This document shows, one piece after another, positions 10,732 through 20,198 of a stretch of 64,000 nucleotides of DNA. The stretch is from Kaistia geumhonensis (GTDB lineage: Bacteria; Pseudomonadota; Alphaproteobacteria; Rhizobiales; Kaistiaceae): positions 3,834,501-3,898,500 of the forward strand of contig NZ_JAUSWJ010000001.1 of NCBI RefSeq assembly GCF_030815145.1, written 5' to 3'. The position numbers and the translations under genes were made by a program. The notes under the pieces are model-generated. The model had not been told where the DNA came from, ran no database searches, and worked only from the letters and a program-made list of their open reading frames with translations. Every line of letters starts with the position of its first letter. The first letter of the stretch is position 1.

Positions 10732-11547
10732 ATGCGCGCCGGGGAGGAGCAAGGCGCGAAGGCGGAGGCAGCGGCGGCGATCGAGATCGCCGGCCTGTCC
10801 CTCGTCTTCGCCACCAATGACGGGCCGGTCCAGGCCCTCAGCGACATCAATCTCGAGGTGAAGCGCGGCGAGTTCGTCTCCTTCATCGGCCCGTCGGGCT
10901 GCGGCAAGACCACGCTGCTGCGCGTCATCGCCGATCTCGAGCAGCCGACGGGCGGCTCCATCACCGTCAACGGCGTGTCGCCCGAGGAGGCCCGGCTCGC
11001 GCGGGCCTATGGCTATGTCTTCCAGGCGGCGGCGCTCTATCCCTGGCGCACCATCGCGAAGAACATCGCGTTGCCGCTGGAGATCATGGGCCTCAGCAAG
11101 GCGGAGCGCGACAAGCGCATCGCCGACAATCTGGCGTTGGTCGATCTTTCCGGCTTCGAGCGCAAGTTCCCCTGGCAGCTCTCGGGCGGCATGCAGCAGC
11201 GCGCCTCGATCGCCCGCGCGCTGGCGGTTGAGCCCGATCTTCTCCTGATGGACGAACCCTTCGGGGCGCTCGACGAGATCGTGCGCGACCATCTCAACGA
11301 GAAACTGCTGCGACTTTGGGACCGGACGCAGAAGACGGTCGTCTTCGTCACCCACTCGATCCCCGAGGCGGTGTTCCTCTCAACCAAGATCGTGGTCATG
11401 TCGCCGCGACCGGGACGCGTCACCGACATCATCGAATGCGGCTTCCCGCGCGACCGCACGCTCGATATCCGCGAAACGCCGGAATTCCTCGAAGTGGCGG
11501 CCCGCGTTCGCGCCGGCCTCAGGGCGGGACATTCCTATGAGGACTGA
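10732..11547 (+). CDS. ABC transporter ATP-binding protein (SsuB/TauB/ThiZ-like)
   Basis: 271 residues. Walker A GPSGCGKTT, Q-loop region, signature LSGGMQQRA, Walker B LLLMDEPFGALDE and the switch His in FVTHSIPEAV are all present. The family energises importers for nitrate, sulfonates, taurine and pyrimidine precursors. The start lies 8 nt after the dihydropyrimidinase stop, and the end overlaps the first permease start by 11 nt, so it belongs to the catabolic operon. Import of a pyrimidine or related catabolite is inferred from that linkage. Confidence 0.92.
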   Translation: MRAGEEQGAKAEAAAAIEIAGLSLVFATNDGPVQALSDINLEVKRGEFVSFIGPSGCGKTTLLRVIADLEQPTGGSITVNGVSPEEARLARAYGYVFQAAALYPWRTIAKNIALPLEIMGLSKAERDKRIADNLALVDLSGFERKFPWQLSGGMQQRASIARALAVEPDLLLMDEPFGALDEIVRDHLNEKLLRLWDRTQKTVVFVTHSIPEAVFLSTKIVVMSPRPGRVTDIIECGFPRDRTLDIRETPEFLEVAARVRAGLRAGHSYED

Positions 11548-12544
11548 GGCGGCGATCGCATCGGCGGAAGCGAGGGGCGTCCGCCCCCCCGGCGACGTCG
11601 GGGGTCCGCTCATGAGCGCGGCTGCACCCGCCATGCGCGCGCCGCAGAAGCCCGGCGGCAAGCTGGTGCCGGTGCTGACCGTGGCGGCGGCAATCGTCCT
11701 CGTCTGGTATGTGGCGGCGGTGTTCATGAACGCCGGACTCGCGCGTGATGCCGCGGCGCGGGCCGACAAGGTGCTGACGGGCACCGAACTCGTCGTCGCC
11801 ACCTATTCCATGGAGCGCCCGCTGCTGCCGGCGCCGCACCAGATCGTCGCCGAGGTGTGGAAATCGACCGTCGGCACGCCGGTGACATCCAAGAGGAGCC
11901 TCGTCTATCACGCCTGGGTGACGCTCTCGGCGACGCTCGCCGGCTTCCTCTCCGGCACGCTGCTCGGCCTCGTCCTCGCCGCGGCGATCGTCCATGTGCC
12001 GAGCCTCGACCGCAGCCTGATGCCGTGGATCATCGCCTCGCAGACCGTGCCCATCGTCGCCATCGCGCCGATGATCGTGGTCGTGGGCTACAACCTCATG
12101 AACGGACAGATGGGCCTCTCGCCGGACGCCTCGCGCTTCATGGCCAAGGCGCTGATCTCGACCTATCTCTCCTTCTTCCCGGTCGCGGTCGGGCTCGTGA
12201 AGGGGCTGCGCTCGCCCGACACGATCCTCGTCGATCTGATGCGGACCTACTCCGCCAATCGCTGGCAAACCTTCTGGAAGCTGCGGTTGCCGGCGGCGCT
12301 GCCCTTCCTGTTCGCGTCCATGCAGGTCGCCATCGCCATCAGCCTCGTTGGCGCCATCGTCGGCGAATTGCCGACCGGCGCCTCGGCCGGCATCGGCGCG
12401 CGGCTGCTCGCGGGCTCCTATTACGGGCAGACGGTGCAGATCTGGTCGGCGCTCGTCGCCGCCTCGATCCTCGCCGCGCTGCTCGTCTGGATGGTCAATC
12501 TCGGCGGCACCGCCGTCGTGAAGCGCATGGGGCTGATGCGATGA
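11537..12544 (+). CDS. ABC transporter permease 1 of the pyrimidine-cluster importer
   Basis: 335 residues with a hydrophobic N-terminal segment (about 45-65), a periplasmic insertion, then five further membrane segments and the inner-membrane component motif EAA-like stretch (TYSANRWQTFWKLRLPAALP) that docks the ATPase. BPD_transp_1 family, related to SsuC/ThiX permeases. The N-terminus is longer than usual because of a hydrophilic leader of about 35 residues; an internal ATG at 11612 would remove most of it. It overlaps the ATPase gene upstream and the second permease downstream (ATGA). Confidence 0.88.
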   Translation: MRTEAAIASAEARGVRPPGDVGGPLMSAAAPAMRAPQKPGGKLVPVLTVAAAIVLVWYVAAVFMNAGLARDAAARADKVLTGTELVVATYSMERPLLPAPHQIVAEVWKSTVGTPVTSKRSLVYHAWVTLSATLAGFLSGTLLGLVLAAAIVHVPSLDRSLMPWIIASQTVPIVAIAPMIVVVGYNLMNGQMGLSPDASRFMAKALISTYLSFFPVAVGLVKGLRSPDTILVDLMRTYSANRWQTFWKLRLPAALPFLFASMQVAIAISLVGAIVGELPTGASAGIGARLLAGSYYGQTVQIWSALVAASILAALLVWMVNLGGTAVVKRMGLMR

Positions 12545-13668
12545 CCCGTGCGCGTGGCCATATCCAGCCCTGGATCGCGCTCGCCGGGCTGATCGGCATG
12601 GCGGTGCTGCCGCTCGACGCCGCCGATCCGTCGCTGCGGCTGACCGGCCTCGGGCTCCCCGGGCTTGCGGTGCTTGCGCTCGTCGCATTGGCGATCGTCG
12701 CGGCGATCCGCATGAGCCGGAGCGTCGCCGCTGCTGTCCTGCTGGCGCTCGCGGCGCATGGCGGGGCGGCGCTGGCGATCGATCTTCTGCCGCGTCTCGC
12801 CGGCCATGCCGGCAGCGGTTTCTGGATGCTGGTCGGAACATCCTGGCTGCTCGCCTGGGCACTCGTCACCGAACTCACCGAATGGCCGGTCCGCAAGGGG
12901 ATCGGCGGCTTCCTGCTCTCGCTGGTCATCCCGCTCCTGTTCGGCGCCTGGCTGCTGATCCTCTGGCAGATCGTCGTGGTCGTGTTCCAGGTGCCCTTCG
13001 TGCTGATCCCGCCGCCTTCGGCGATTGGCGCGCGCATCGCCTCGTCGCTGCCGATCCTTGCGGCGGACTTCAACCAGACCTTCCTCAAGGCCGTGATCGC
13101 CGGCTACGCGATCGGATGCGGCTCGGGCTTCCTCGTCGCGATCCTCGTCGACCGCGTCTCGTTCCTGAAGCGCGGCCTGCTGCCGATCGGCAATCTCGTC
13201 TCGGCGCTGCCGATTGTCGGCGTGGCACCGATCATGGTGATGTGGTTCGGCTTCGACTGGCCGTCCAAGGCGGCGGTCGTTGTCGTCTCGACCTTCTTCC
13301 CGATGCTCGTCAACACGGTCGTTGGGCTCTCGGCCTCGCAGCCGATCAGCCGCGACCTGATGCGCACCTATGCCGCTTCCTACTGGCAGACGCTGTTCAA
13401 GCTGCGCCTCCCGGAAGCACTGCCGTTCATCTTCAACGCACTCAAGATCAATTCGACTCTCGCCCTGATCGCGGCCATAGTTGCCGAATTCTTCGGCACG
13501 CCGATCGTGGGCATGGGCTTCCGCATCTCAACCGAAGTCGGGCGCATGAACATCGACATGGTGTGGGCGGAAATCGCGGTGGCGGCGCTGGCCGGCTCCG
13601 CGTTCTACGGCGTGGTGGCGCTCATCGAGCGGGCCGCCACTTTCTGGCATCCGTCCTTCCGCACCTAG
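12541..13668 (+). CDS. ABC transporter permease 2 of the pyrimidine-cluster importer
   Basis: 375 residues. The N-terminal third carries about four extra hydrophobic segments (residues 1-130) before a standard BPD_transp_1 permease domain whose cytoplasmic EAA-like loop (TYAASYWQTLFKLRLPEALP) closely matches that of permease 1. The two permeases therefore probably form a heterodimer, each engaging the shared ATPase. The start overlaps the previous stop in ATGA, which implies translational coupling. Confidence 0.88.
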   Translation: MTRARGHIQPWIALAGLIGMAVLPLDAADPSLRLTGLGLPGLAVLALVALAIVAAIRMSRSVAAAVLLALAAHGGAALAIDLLPRLAGHAGSGFWMLVGTSWLLAWALVTELTEWPVRKGIGGFLLSLVIPLLFGAWLLILWQIVVVVFQVPFVLIPPPSAIGARIASSLPILAADFNQTFLKAVIAGYAIGCGSGFLVAILVDRVSFLKRGLLPIGNLVSALPIVGVAPIMVMWFGFDWPSKAAVVVVSTFFPMLVNTVVGLSASQPISRDLMRTYAASYWQTLFKLRLPEALPFIFNALKINSTLALIAAIVAEFFGTPIVGMGFRISTEVGRMNIDMVWAEIAVAALAGSAFYGVVALIERAATFWHPSFRT

Positions 13669-13702
13669 GGACGGAAACGAAAACCCGACGGAGGGGTCGA
13701 CA

Positions 13703-14695
13703 ATGAAGAAGTGGATGATCGGCGCGTTGGCGGCAGCCGCCAGCCTGACGATGAGCGCTCCGGCCTTCGCGGCCGATCCGCTGACGCTGCAGCTGAAATG
13801 GGTCACGCAGGCACAGTTCGCCGGCTATCTGGTCGCCAAGGAAAAGGGCTTCTACGACGAAGAGAATCTCGACGTCACGATCAAGCCGGGCGGTCCCGAC
13901 GTCTCGCCCGTGCAGGTGATCGCCGCCGGCGGCGCCGACGTGATCGTCAACTGGATGGCCGATGCGCTCGCCTCGCGCGAGAAGGGCGTCAAGCTCGTGA
14001 ACATCGCGCAGCCCTTCAAGGGCTCGGGCCTGCTGCTCGTCTGCCGCAAGGACAGCGGCATCGCCTCGCCGGCCGATTTCAAGGGCCACACGCTCGGCGT
14101 CTGGTTCTATGGCAACGAATATCCGTTCATGGCCTGGATGAACAAGCTGGGCTACAAGACCGAGGGCGGGCCGGACGGCGTCACCGTTCTGAAGCAGGCC
14201 TTCAACGTCGATCCGATCGTCCAGAAGCAGGCCGACTGCATCTCGGCGATGACCTACAACGAATATGGCCAGATCCTCGATGCCGGCCTGAAGCCTGAAG
14301 ACCTCGTCGTCTTCAACTATCGCGACCAGGGCGTCGGCATGCTGGAGGATGGTCTCTACGTCCTCGAGGACAAGCTCGCCGACCCGGCTTTCGTCGACAA
14401 GCTGGCGCGCTTCGTGAAGGCGTCGGAAAAGGGCTGGCAGTATGCCCGCGAGAACCCCGACGAGGCAGCGCAGATCACCGTCGATGCCGACGAGTCCGGC
14501 TCGCAGACGCTCGAGCACCAGAAATACATGATCGGCGAGGTGAACAAGCTGACCGCCGGCACGTCCGGCGCCCTCGACCCGGCCGACTACAAGCAGACCG
14601 TCGGAACGCTGCTCTCCGCCGGCGGCGTCATCTCCAAGGAGCCGGACGCGGCGGCGACCTCGACGGTCGTCACCGACAAGGCGGGACTGAAGTAA
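13703..14695 (+). CDS. NMT1/THI5-like ABC substrate-binding protein
   Basis: 330 residues with a clear Sec signal peptide (KKW then a hydrophobic stretch, cleavage after AFA at about residue 22), so periplasmic. The mature start LTLQLKWVTQAQFAGYLVAKEKGFY is the NMT1/THI5-like binding-protein signature shared with ThiY-type pyrimidine-precursor receptors. GGAGGGG precedes the ATG. It closes the importer operon, 34 nt after permease 2 and before a strong terminator. The ligand is inferred to be a pyrimidine-like compound; the fold also serves other small ligands. Confidence 0.88.
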   Translation: MKKWMIGALAAAASLTMSAPAFAADPLTLQLKWVTQAQFAGYLVAKEKGFYDEENLDVTIKPGGPDVSPVQVIAAGGADVIVNWMADALASREKGVKLVNIAQPFKGSGLLLVCRKDSGIASPADFKGHTLGVWFYGNEYPFMAWMNKLGYKTEGGPDGVTVLKQAFNVDPIVQKQADCISAMTYNEYGQILDAGLKPEDLVVFNYRDQGVGMLEDGLYVLEDKLADPAFVDKLARFVKASEKGWQYARENPDEAAQITVDADESGSQTLEHQKYMIGEVNKLTAGTSGALDPADYKQTVGTLLSAGGVISKEPDAAATSTVVTDKAGLK

Positions 14696-14720
14696 GACTC
14701 ACGCCCGCATAGAGACTCCG

Positions 14721-14753
14721 TCGGGCGCCCCTGGGCGCCCGATTGCGTTTTTT
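14721..14753 (+). terminator. Rho-independent terminator after the pyrimidine-catabolism/importer operon
   Basis: Nine-base-pair stem TCGGGCGCC / GGCGCCCGA with loop CCTG, followed by TTGCGTTTTTT. It lies 25 nt after the binding-protein gene. Confidence 0.88.
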
Positions 14754-14780
14754 GGGGCAGGCCGAGCTCTTCCCGCGTCC

Positions 14781-14812
14781 GTCATGCCCGGATCTCGCCC
14801 CGGGCATCCGCG
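14781..14812. repeat. Degenerate copy of a GTCATGCCCGG-type intergenic repeat
   Basis: GTCATGCCCGG, a short spacer, then CCCCGGGCATCCGCG. This matches, with changes, the left half of the larger palindromic element at 36786-36874. It sits between the terminator at 14721 and the 3' end of the DUF2087 gene. Related GC-rich palindromes are common between genes in Hyphomicrobiales. Confidence 0.6.
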
Positions 14813-14817
14813 TATCG

Positions 14818-15369
14818 CTAGACAGCAGCGATGCGCGCCGAAAGCTGCCGGATGAGCGCGAGCGCATCGGGTGGCGGTTGCCGCTCGATGCGGCGGTAGT
14901 CGCGCCCGTCGGGAGTGCGGACGAGCAGCCCCATGTCCACGAGTTCGCGTCGGAGCAGGGCATGATCGCCGAATGAATGGCGATCCGCGAGGAAGCCCTT
15001 TACCGCGGCGTCGTCGAGGCTGACACCCGCTGGAAACATGCTCCAGATCGCCCAGAGGGCGAGGATCTGGTGGCTACGCCGCGACGGCCAGCGGATCAGG
15101 CGGCCGGCATCGTCGAAATGGCCGAAGACGCGTGCGACGAGAGCCGCGTCTGCCTGTGGTGCCGCGAGCGGCGCTGCGCCGCCAACGGGTGCCTCCGCCG
15201 GCGCATGGGCGCGGAGTTGCTGGAAGTTTCGATAGCCGGCCGAGCGGGCGAGCATGTTGAGCAGTTCGACATGGGTCGGCGCACCGTCATGGGTTTCGAT
15301 CTGCTTTCGCAGCGACTTCGCGAATGTCGAGACATCGCCGACGGGGAGCGCAATGGGAGTTCGGGTCAT
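14818..15369 (-). CDS. DUF2087 domain-containing protein
   Basis: 183 residues. The C-terminal half (about residues 85-165) has the DUF2087 pattern: GRLIRWPSRRSHQILALWAIWS, then FGDHALLRRELVDMGLLVRTPDGRDYRRIE. The domain resembles a winged-helix fold and is often attached to regulators. The N-terminal part (PTHVELLNMLARSAGYRNFQQLRAH) looks like a short helical module found with this domain in other proteins. GAGGA lies 8 nt before the ATG at 15369. No biochemical function is established. The 182 nt upstream, up to the FAD oxidoreductase, show nothing else. Confidence 0.8.
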   Translation of the reverse strand: MTRTPIALPVGDVSTFAKSLRKQIETHDGAPTHVELLNMLARSAGYRNFQQLRAHAPAEAPVGGAAPLAAPQADAALVARVFGHFDDAGRLIRWPSRRSHQILALWAIWSMFPAGVSLDDAAVKGFLADRHSFGDHALLRRELVDMGLLVRTPDGRDYRRIERQPPPDALALIRQLSARIAAV

Positions 15370-15551
15370 GACCAATCCTCATTGTGCCGATCCAGAGGGA
15401 TTGTCGTGGTCACCGTCTTCGACCCGGCACGAGGGCTGGTGTCGTTGTCTTCGATCGCGGCAGGTTTAGCTTCCCCTCGCGGGGACGGTGACGCCTGGGT
15501 GAACTGCTGACCCTGACCCGCCTATAATCCGCGCGTCGCGATCCCGCAACT

Positions 15552-16730
15552 CTAGACGATGTTCTTCTCGATCAGCGGCCGGCCTTCGAGGATGCGCCCA
15601 TAGCCGAGCGGTGACAGATCGAGGCTTGTGTAGCGGCCGTCGACGGCGAGTTCGGCGAGGCCGCGGCCGACGGCGGGGGCCTGTTGCAGGCCATGGCCGG
15701 AGAAGCCGTTCGCGACCAGGACGTTGTCGAAGGTCGGCAGGCGGCCGATGATCGCATTGTGATCGAAGAGGTTCATGTCGTAATGGCCGGCCCAGGCCCG
15801 CGCCGGGCGGATCGCCTCGAAGGCCGGCACACGGGCGGCGAGCACCGGCCAGATCACGTCCTCGAAGAGATCCCAGTCGACATCGAAGTCCCGCGCATCG
15901 CCCTCCTCATCGCGCGGCGGGGCGGTCCCGGTGAGGAAGAGCTCGCCCTCCGGCCGGCAATAGACGCCTGAGGGGTCGATCAGCATCGGGAAACCGGGCA
16001 GGCGGTCGCGGCAGGAAAAGGTGAAGATGCAGCGCTTCCTCGCCGCGACGGGCAGGGGAATGCCAAGCGGCGCGAGAAGATCGCGCGTGCCGGTACCCGC
16101 GGCGACGATCACGGTGCCGGCCGTAATCTCGCTGCCATCGGCGAGGCGCACGCCCACAGCCCGGCCGTTCGCGTGGCGGATCGCGGCGACGTCGGCCGAC
16201 AAGGTCTCGACGCCGAGCGACTTCGCCTTGGCGCGCAGCGCCTGCATCAGTCCGTAGCCGTCGAACCAACCCTCGCCGGTGGCGCCGAAACCGGCTGCGA
16301 CGATGTCGTCCAGATCCAGGTAGGGGAAGCGCTCGCCGATCTCGTCCGGCGAGAAGAGCGCGATATCCGCCCCGAGCGAGGCCTGCAGCGCGTGGTTCTC
16401 CGTGAGGACGGGCAGGCCCGCGGCGGTGGCGAGAAAGAGATAGCCGCCCTCGACGAGGCTGATCGAGGGGCGGTCGGCGCCGACCGCCAGCGTCTCGCCG
16501 ATCCGCCTCAGGAACTCGATGCCGTAGAGCGAGATCGCGATATTGGTCGGATCGGAGAACTGCTGGCGGATGGAGGCGGCGGACAGCGCGCTCGCGGCAA
16601 AGGCGAAGGACGGATCCTTCTCGACGAGCAGCACGCGGCCGGAAAAAGCTGGATGCGCGGCGATGTGATAGGCGGCCGAGGCGCCATGCACGGCGCCGCC
16701 GACGATGACGACGTCAAAGGCGCGCGACAT
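15552..16730 (-). CDS. FAD-dependent oxidoreductase, DAO family
   Basis: 392 residues. The N-terminal FAD-binding betaalphabeta motif is VVIVGGAVHGASAAYHIA (residues 7-24), followed by the DAO fold with a C-terminal NGFSGHGLQQAPAVGRGLAEL flavin-contact segment. Members oxidise amino acids, sarcosine-like N-methyl amino acids or opines. The gene follows an Lrp-type regulator in the same direction, near alanine dehydrogenase, so an amino acid or imino-acid substrate is the likely theme. The ATG at 16730 is preceded by GGAGATCATC; a longer open frame upstream overlaps the Lrp gene and is not credible. Confidence 0.85.
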   Translation of the reverse strand: MSRAFDVVIVGGAVHGASAAYHIAAHPAFSGRVLLVEKDPSFAFAASALSAASIRQQFSDPTNIAISLYGIEFLRRIGETLAVGADRPSISLVEGGYLFLATAAGLPVLTENHALQASLGADIALFSPDEIGERFPYLDLDDIVAAGFGATGEGWFDGYGLMQALRAKAKSLGVETLSADVAAIRHANGRAVGVRLADGSEITAGTVIVAAGTGTRDLLAPLGIPLPVAARKRCIFTFSCRDRLPGFPMLIDPSGVYCRPEGELFLTGTAPPRDEEGDARDFDVDWDLFEDVIWPVLAARVPAFEAIRPARAWAGHYDMNLFDHNAIIGRLPTFDNVLVANGFSGHGLQQAPAVGRGLAELAVDGRYTSLDLSPLGYGRILEGRPLIEKNIV

Positions 16731-16806
16731 GATGATCTCCAGCAATAGGACGGGCGCGACCTTGCCACGGGCCTCGAAACCCGTCGATGCGGCGTAGCAA
16801 CTCCTC

Positions 16807-17268
16807 TCACCCGATCGGCACGAGCGGCCGCTCGATCGCCTCGCGGAGCGCGAACTTCGACTCGATGCGCGCGACGCCCGGCAGATGGCCGAGCACATTG
16901 GCGTGCAGCCGCTCGAAATCCGGCAGGTCGCGCGCCACGATCCTCAGCAGATAGTCGCTCGATCCGGACATCAGGTGCAGCGACAGGATGTTGGGGCATC
17001 GACGCGCCGCGGCCTCGAAGGCCTTCAGGGCCTCGTCGTTCTGGCGGTCGAGCGAGATTTCGACGAAGGCCGTGATGCCGAGGCCGAGCGCGTTCGGATC
17101 GAGCACGGCGCGATAGCCGGTGATGATCCTCTCGGTCTCCAGGCGCTGCAGGCGGCGCGTCGCGGCGGAGGGCGAAAGGGCGATGCGCTCGGCGAGTTCC
17201 ACCGCCGTCAGGCGCCCATCCCGGGCGAGCGCCGCGAGCATCCGCCGGTCGAATTCATCGATCTGCAT
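16807..17268 (-). CDS. Lrp/AsnC-family transcriptional regulator
   Basis: 153 residues. The N-terminal winged helix (about 1-60; DEFDRRMLAALARDGRLTAVELAERIALSPSAATRRLQRLE) joins a C-terminal RAM ligand-binding domain that includes the HLMSGSSDYLLRIVARDL turn. Such regulators sense amino acids. It is divergent from alanine dehydrogenase (137 nt between starts) and precedes the FAD oxidoreductase by 76 nt. By analogy with other Lrp-ald pairs, it probably activates ald in response to alanine and may also govern the oxidoreductase gene. That link is inferred from arrangement. Confidence 0.9.
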   Translation of the reverse strand: MQIDEFDRRMLAALARDGRLTAVELAERIALSPSAATRRLQRLETERIITGYRAVLDPNALGLGITAFVEISLDRQNDEALKAFEAAARRCPNILSLHLMSGSSDYLLRIVARDLPDFERLHANVLGHLPGVARIESKFALREAIERPLVPIG

Positions 17269-17405
17269 GATTCATGCGCCCCGATCATCCGATACGGAGA
17301 TTACGTGCGGAAGGTCCACGAAGGAAGCATGGAAAAGCACGAAAATCGCTTCGAGCCGGCGATATCGTGCTGCATCCAAAAAATCGCTGCAGGGAAACAG
17401 TCATC

Positions 17406-18524
17406 ATGCTGGTCGGCGTTCCGAGGGAAATCAAGAACAACGAGTTCCGTGTCGGCCTGACGCCGGCAGCCGTGCGCGAATATGTGGCGCGTGGCCACGA
17501 GGTATTGGTCGAGACCGGCGCCGGGCTCGGCATCGACGCCGATGACGCGGCCTATGTCGCCGCCGGCGCAAACATCGCGTCCTCCGCCGCCGAGGTCTTT
17601 TCCAGGGCCGGCATGATCGTGAAGGTCAAGGAGCCGCAGCCGTCGGAATGGACGCAGTTCCGTCCGGGCCAGATCCTCTTCACCTATCTGCATCTCGCGC
17701 CCGATCCGGCGCAGGCGCGCGGGCTGATGGAATCAGGCGTCACCGCCGTCGCCTACGAGACCGTCACCGATGCGCATGGCGGGCTGCCGCTTCTCGCACC
17801 CATGAGCGAAGTGGCGGGCCGGCTGTCGATTCAGGCCGCGGCGACCGCGTTGCAGAAGCCGAATGGCGGCCGCGGCATCCTGCTCGGCGGCGTGCCGGGC
17901 GTGGCGCCGGCCAAGGTCGTCGTCATTGGTGGCGGCGTCGTCGGCATGCATGCCGCGCGCATGGCGGCCGGCCTCGGCGCCGAAGTCACGGTGCTCGACC
18001 GTTCCGTGCCGCGGCTGCGCGAGCTCGACGAGCTCTTCGCCGGCCGGGTGCGCACCCGTTACTCCACCATCGATGCGCTTGAGAGCGAGGTGCTCGCGGC
18101 CGATGCCGTCATCGGCGCCGTGCTCATTCCCGGTGCGGCGGCGCCGAAGCTCGTCTCGCGTGCCATGCTCGGCAAGATGAAACGCGGCGCGGTGATGGTC
18201 GATGTCGCGATCGACCAGGGCGGCTGCTTCGAGACCTCGCATGCCACGACCCATGCCGATCCGACCTATGTCGTCGACGGCGTGATCCACTACTGCGTGG
18301 CCAACATGCCCGGCGCCGTGGCGCTCACCTCGAGCCACGCGCTCAACCACGCGACACTGCCCTTCGGGCTCGCCCTGGCGGGCGAGGGCCTCGCCGCGCT
18401 CGCCCGCGATCCGCATCTTCGGAACGGGCTCAACGTGCATCGCGGCCGCATCACGCATCGCGCCGTCGCCGAGGCGCTCGGCGAGAGCTTTGCCGATCCG
18501 GATGCGGGCGGCATTGCCGCCTGA
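17406..18524 (+). CDS. ald: Alanine dehydrogenase
   Basis: 372 residues, the usual length. It catalyses NAD-dependent interconversion of L-alanine with pyruvate plus ammonia in the cytoplasm. The start [20 protein letters not shown] is diagnostic. Catalytic K75 (VKVKEPQ) and H96 (YLHLAPD) match the known K74/H95 pair, and the Rossmann motif [13 protein letters not shown] is present. The open frame extends upstream to 17274, but family alignment and the divergent Lrp promoter place the start at 17406. It could recycle the alanine made by the omega-amino acid transaminase encoded 12 kb away. Confidence 0.96.
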   Translation: MLVGVPREIKNNEFRVGLTPAAVREYVARGHEVLVETGAGLGIDADDAAYVAAGANIASSAAEVFSRAGMIVKVKEPQPSEWTQFRPGQILFTYLHLAPDPAQARGLMESGVTAVAYETVTDAHGGLPLLAPMSEVAGRLSIQAAATALQKPNGGRGILLGGVPGVAPAKVVVIGGGVVGMHAARMAAGLGAEVTVLDRSVPRLRELDELFAGRVRTRYSTIDALESEVLAADAVIGAVLIPGAAAPKLVSRAMLGKMKRGAVMVDVAIDQGGCFETSHATTHADPTYVVDGVIHYCVANMPGAVALTSSHALNHATLPFGLALAGEGLAALARDPHLRNGLNVHRGRITHRAVAEALGESFADPDAGGIAA

Positions 18525-18531
18525 CGCCGCG

Positions 18532-20052
18532 TCAGTTGCCGGCGCAGCCGCGAAGGGGCGCCGGCAGGGTCGTCATGTTGGCGGCGAGGACGAAGAAGGT
18601 CGCCCGCCCGAATGCCCAGCTGCACACTGTGCGGCCCGCCACGGCTTCGGGCGGCGGCGTAGCATCGCCATCGAATGCGAGGACATAGGCATTCGGCGTC
18701 TCGCGCGACCACTGCCAGATGATGCCTGGCGGTTCGATCGGGGGAAGGGGCGCACGAAGCGTTGGCGCCATGTTCGCCGGCAGATAGCGGCGGAGCGTGG
18801 CCTCGTAGAAGGGCATGTTCGTCAGGATTTCGGCGTGGCCGAGATCATTCGCCGCGATGAAATCCGCCGGGCGCCGCCAGTTGAACCGGGTGTCCGAGAT
18901 CGAGGCATCGAGCGTCTGGAGCGCCATCGCGCCCGCCAGCGCGGCGAGCATCGCCGCCGCTGGCAGCCGGAAGCGGCCGGCCGCGAGAAGTTGCGCGCTG
19001 GCGAATGACGCCAGCAGAATCGCAGGCGGAAGGATCCCGAGCAGATAGCGGCCCGCGGTTACCGTGAAGGACCCGATCACCACGAAGCCGAGGGCAGTTG
19101 TGACCACGGTTGCCGTGACATAGCGGATGGCGGTGTTCTTCCGCCCGAGCCATGCGCCCGTGACGATCAAGGCGACAAATCCGAGAGACGGGACGATCTC
19201 CCAGCCGGCGGGGAGAAAGACGTTGGCGTCCTGGCGAACGAGAAGACCGAAGATCTCGTTCCAGGCTTCAACGAGGCGCCTGCCGGGGCTCATGCCGAGC
19301 TGCCACTTCATCAGCCCCCGCGACCCTTGAGCTGCTGCCATCACGTTGGGGATCAGCGCCAGCGCTGCGAGCCCGATCGCAACCCAGGTCACGATGAGAT
19401 GTCGGAGCACGAGCCTGCGCTCAGGACGCCCGCGAGCCATGGACCCGGCTGCGAGAAGCCCCGCATGCAGCGCGGCCACCGAGACGATTCCGGCAGGAAT
19501 GACGAGCGCCGCTCCCACGCAGCCGATCGTTGCGACCAGACCGGGCCGGCCCTGCTCGATGCGCCCCGCGATGATCCTCAGATGGGCGGCGGTCGCGATC
19601 GCCAGGAAGAGCAGCATGAGCGCATAGGGCCGGGCTTCCTGGGCGTAAAAGAAGAGGAGCGGAACAAGGGCGAACAGCACGGCCGTCGCCACCGCCGCGA
19701 TGCGCCCGCCGATCGAAAGGGCGATGACGGTGAAAACGGCTGCCGCACCTGCCTCGAACAGCGCAGAAGGCAGGCGCATCAGTGCGTCGCTGGCATGGGC
19801 GAGGCCGAGGCCCTTGAGCAGCAGGAAGTAAGTCGGGAAATGGCCGGCGCCCAACCGGTCGGCGACGAGGGCGGGAACATCCATGTCGACGGCTTGAGCT
19901 GTCAACGTCTCGTCGCCCCAGAAAGCCTGTCGTCCCAGCGTCGGCAGCGAGATGGCGAGGTTCATCAGAAAGGCTGTCATCGCAAAGGTGAGCGGCGCGC
20001 TGCCGGCCGGCGAGAGCCGGCGCGACGTCTTCCCCTCGATGATCACGGCCAT
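18532..20052 (-). CDS. Membrane glycosyltransferase, GT39/ArnT-like (GT-C fold)
   Basis: 506 residues with about ten hydrophobic segments. The first periplasmic loop has FWGDE, the acidic catalytic motif of GT-C polyprenyl-phosphate sugar transferases, and FFYAQEARPYALMLL follows, also typical. A soluble tail of about 110 residues is at the C-terminus. Such enzymes move sugars from a lipid carrier to envelope glycans, lipids or proteins; the acceptor is unknown. The ATG at 20052 has GGAGG 8 nt upstream. It is convergent with ald (7 nt apart) and divergent from cysQ. Confidence 0.8.
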   Translation of the reverse strand: MAVIIEGKTSRRLSPAGSAPLTFAMTAFLMNLAISLPTLGRQAFWGDETLTAQAVDMDVPALVADRLGAGHFPTYFLLLKGLGLAHASDALMRLPSALFEAGAAAVFTVIALSIGGRIAAVATAVLFALVPLLFFYAQEARPYALMLLFLAIATAAHLRIIAGRIEQGRPGLVATIGCVGAALVIPAGIVSVAALHAGLLAAGSMARGRPERRLVLRHLIVTWVAIGLAALALIPNVMAAAQGSRGLMKWQLGMSPGRRLVEAWNEIFGLLVRQDANVFLPAGWEIVPSLGFVALIVTGAWLGRKNTAIRYVTATVVTTALGFVVIGSFTVTAGRYLLGILPPAILLASFASAQLLAAGRFRLPAAAMLAALAGAMALQTLDASISDTRFNWRRPADFIAANDLGHAEILTNMPFYEATLRRYLPANMAPTLRAPLPPIEPPGIIWQWSRETPNAYVLAFDGDATPPPEAVAGRTVCSWAFGRATFFVLAANMTTLPAPLRGCAGN

Positions 20053-20198
20053 CGCTCGCCTCCCGCGAATCCCCCGCACGATTGTTGTGTCTGGTGGCGA
20101 CCGGCGCTAGTAGCTGCTGCCTCGCCGGCTCGCAATGCCGGCTTCGTTCCGGCGATGCCGGTGGACCGCGCATGGGCGCTCAGAGCGATGGGTTCGTC

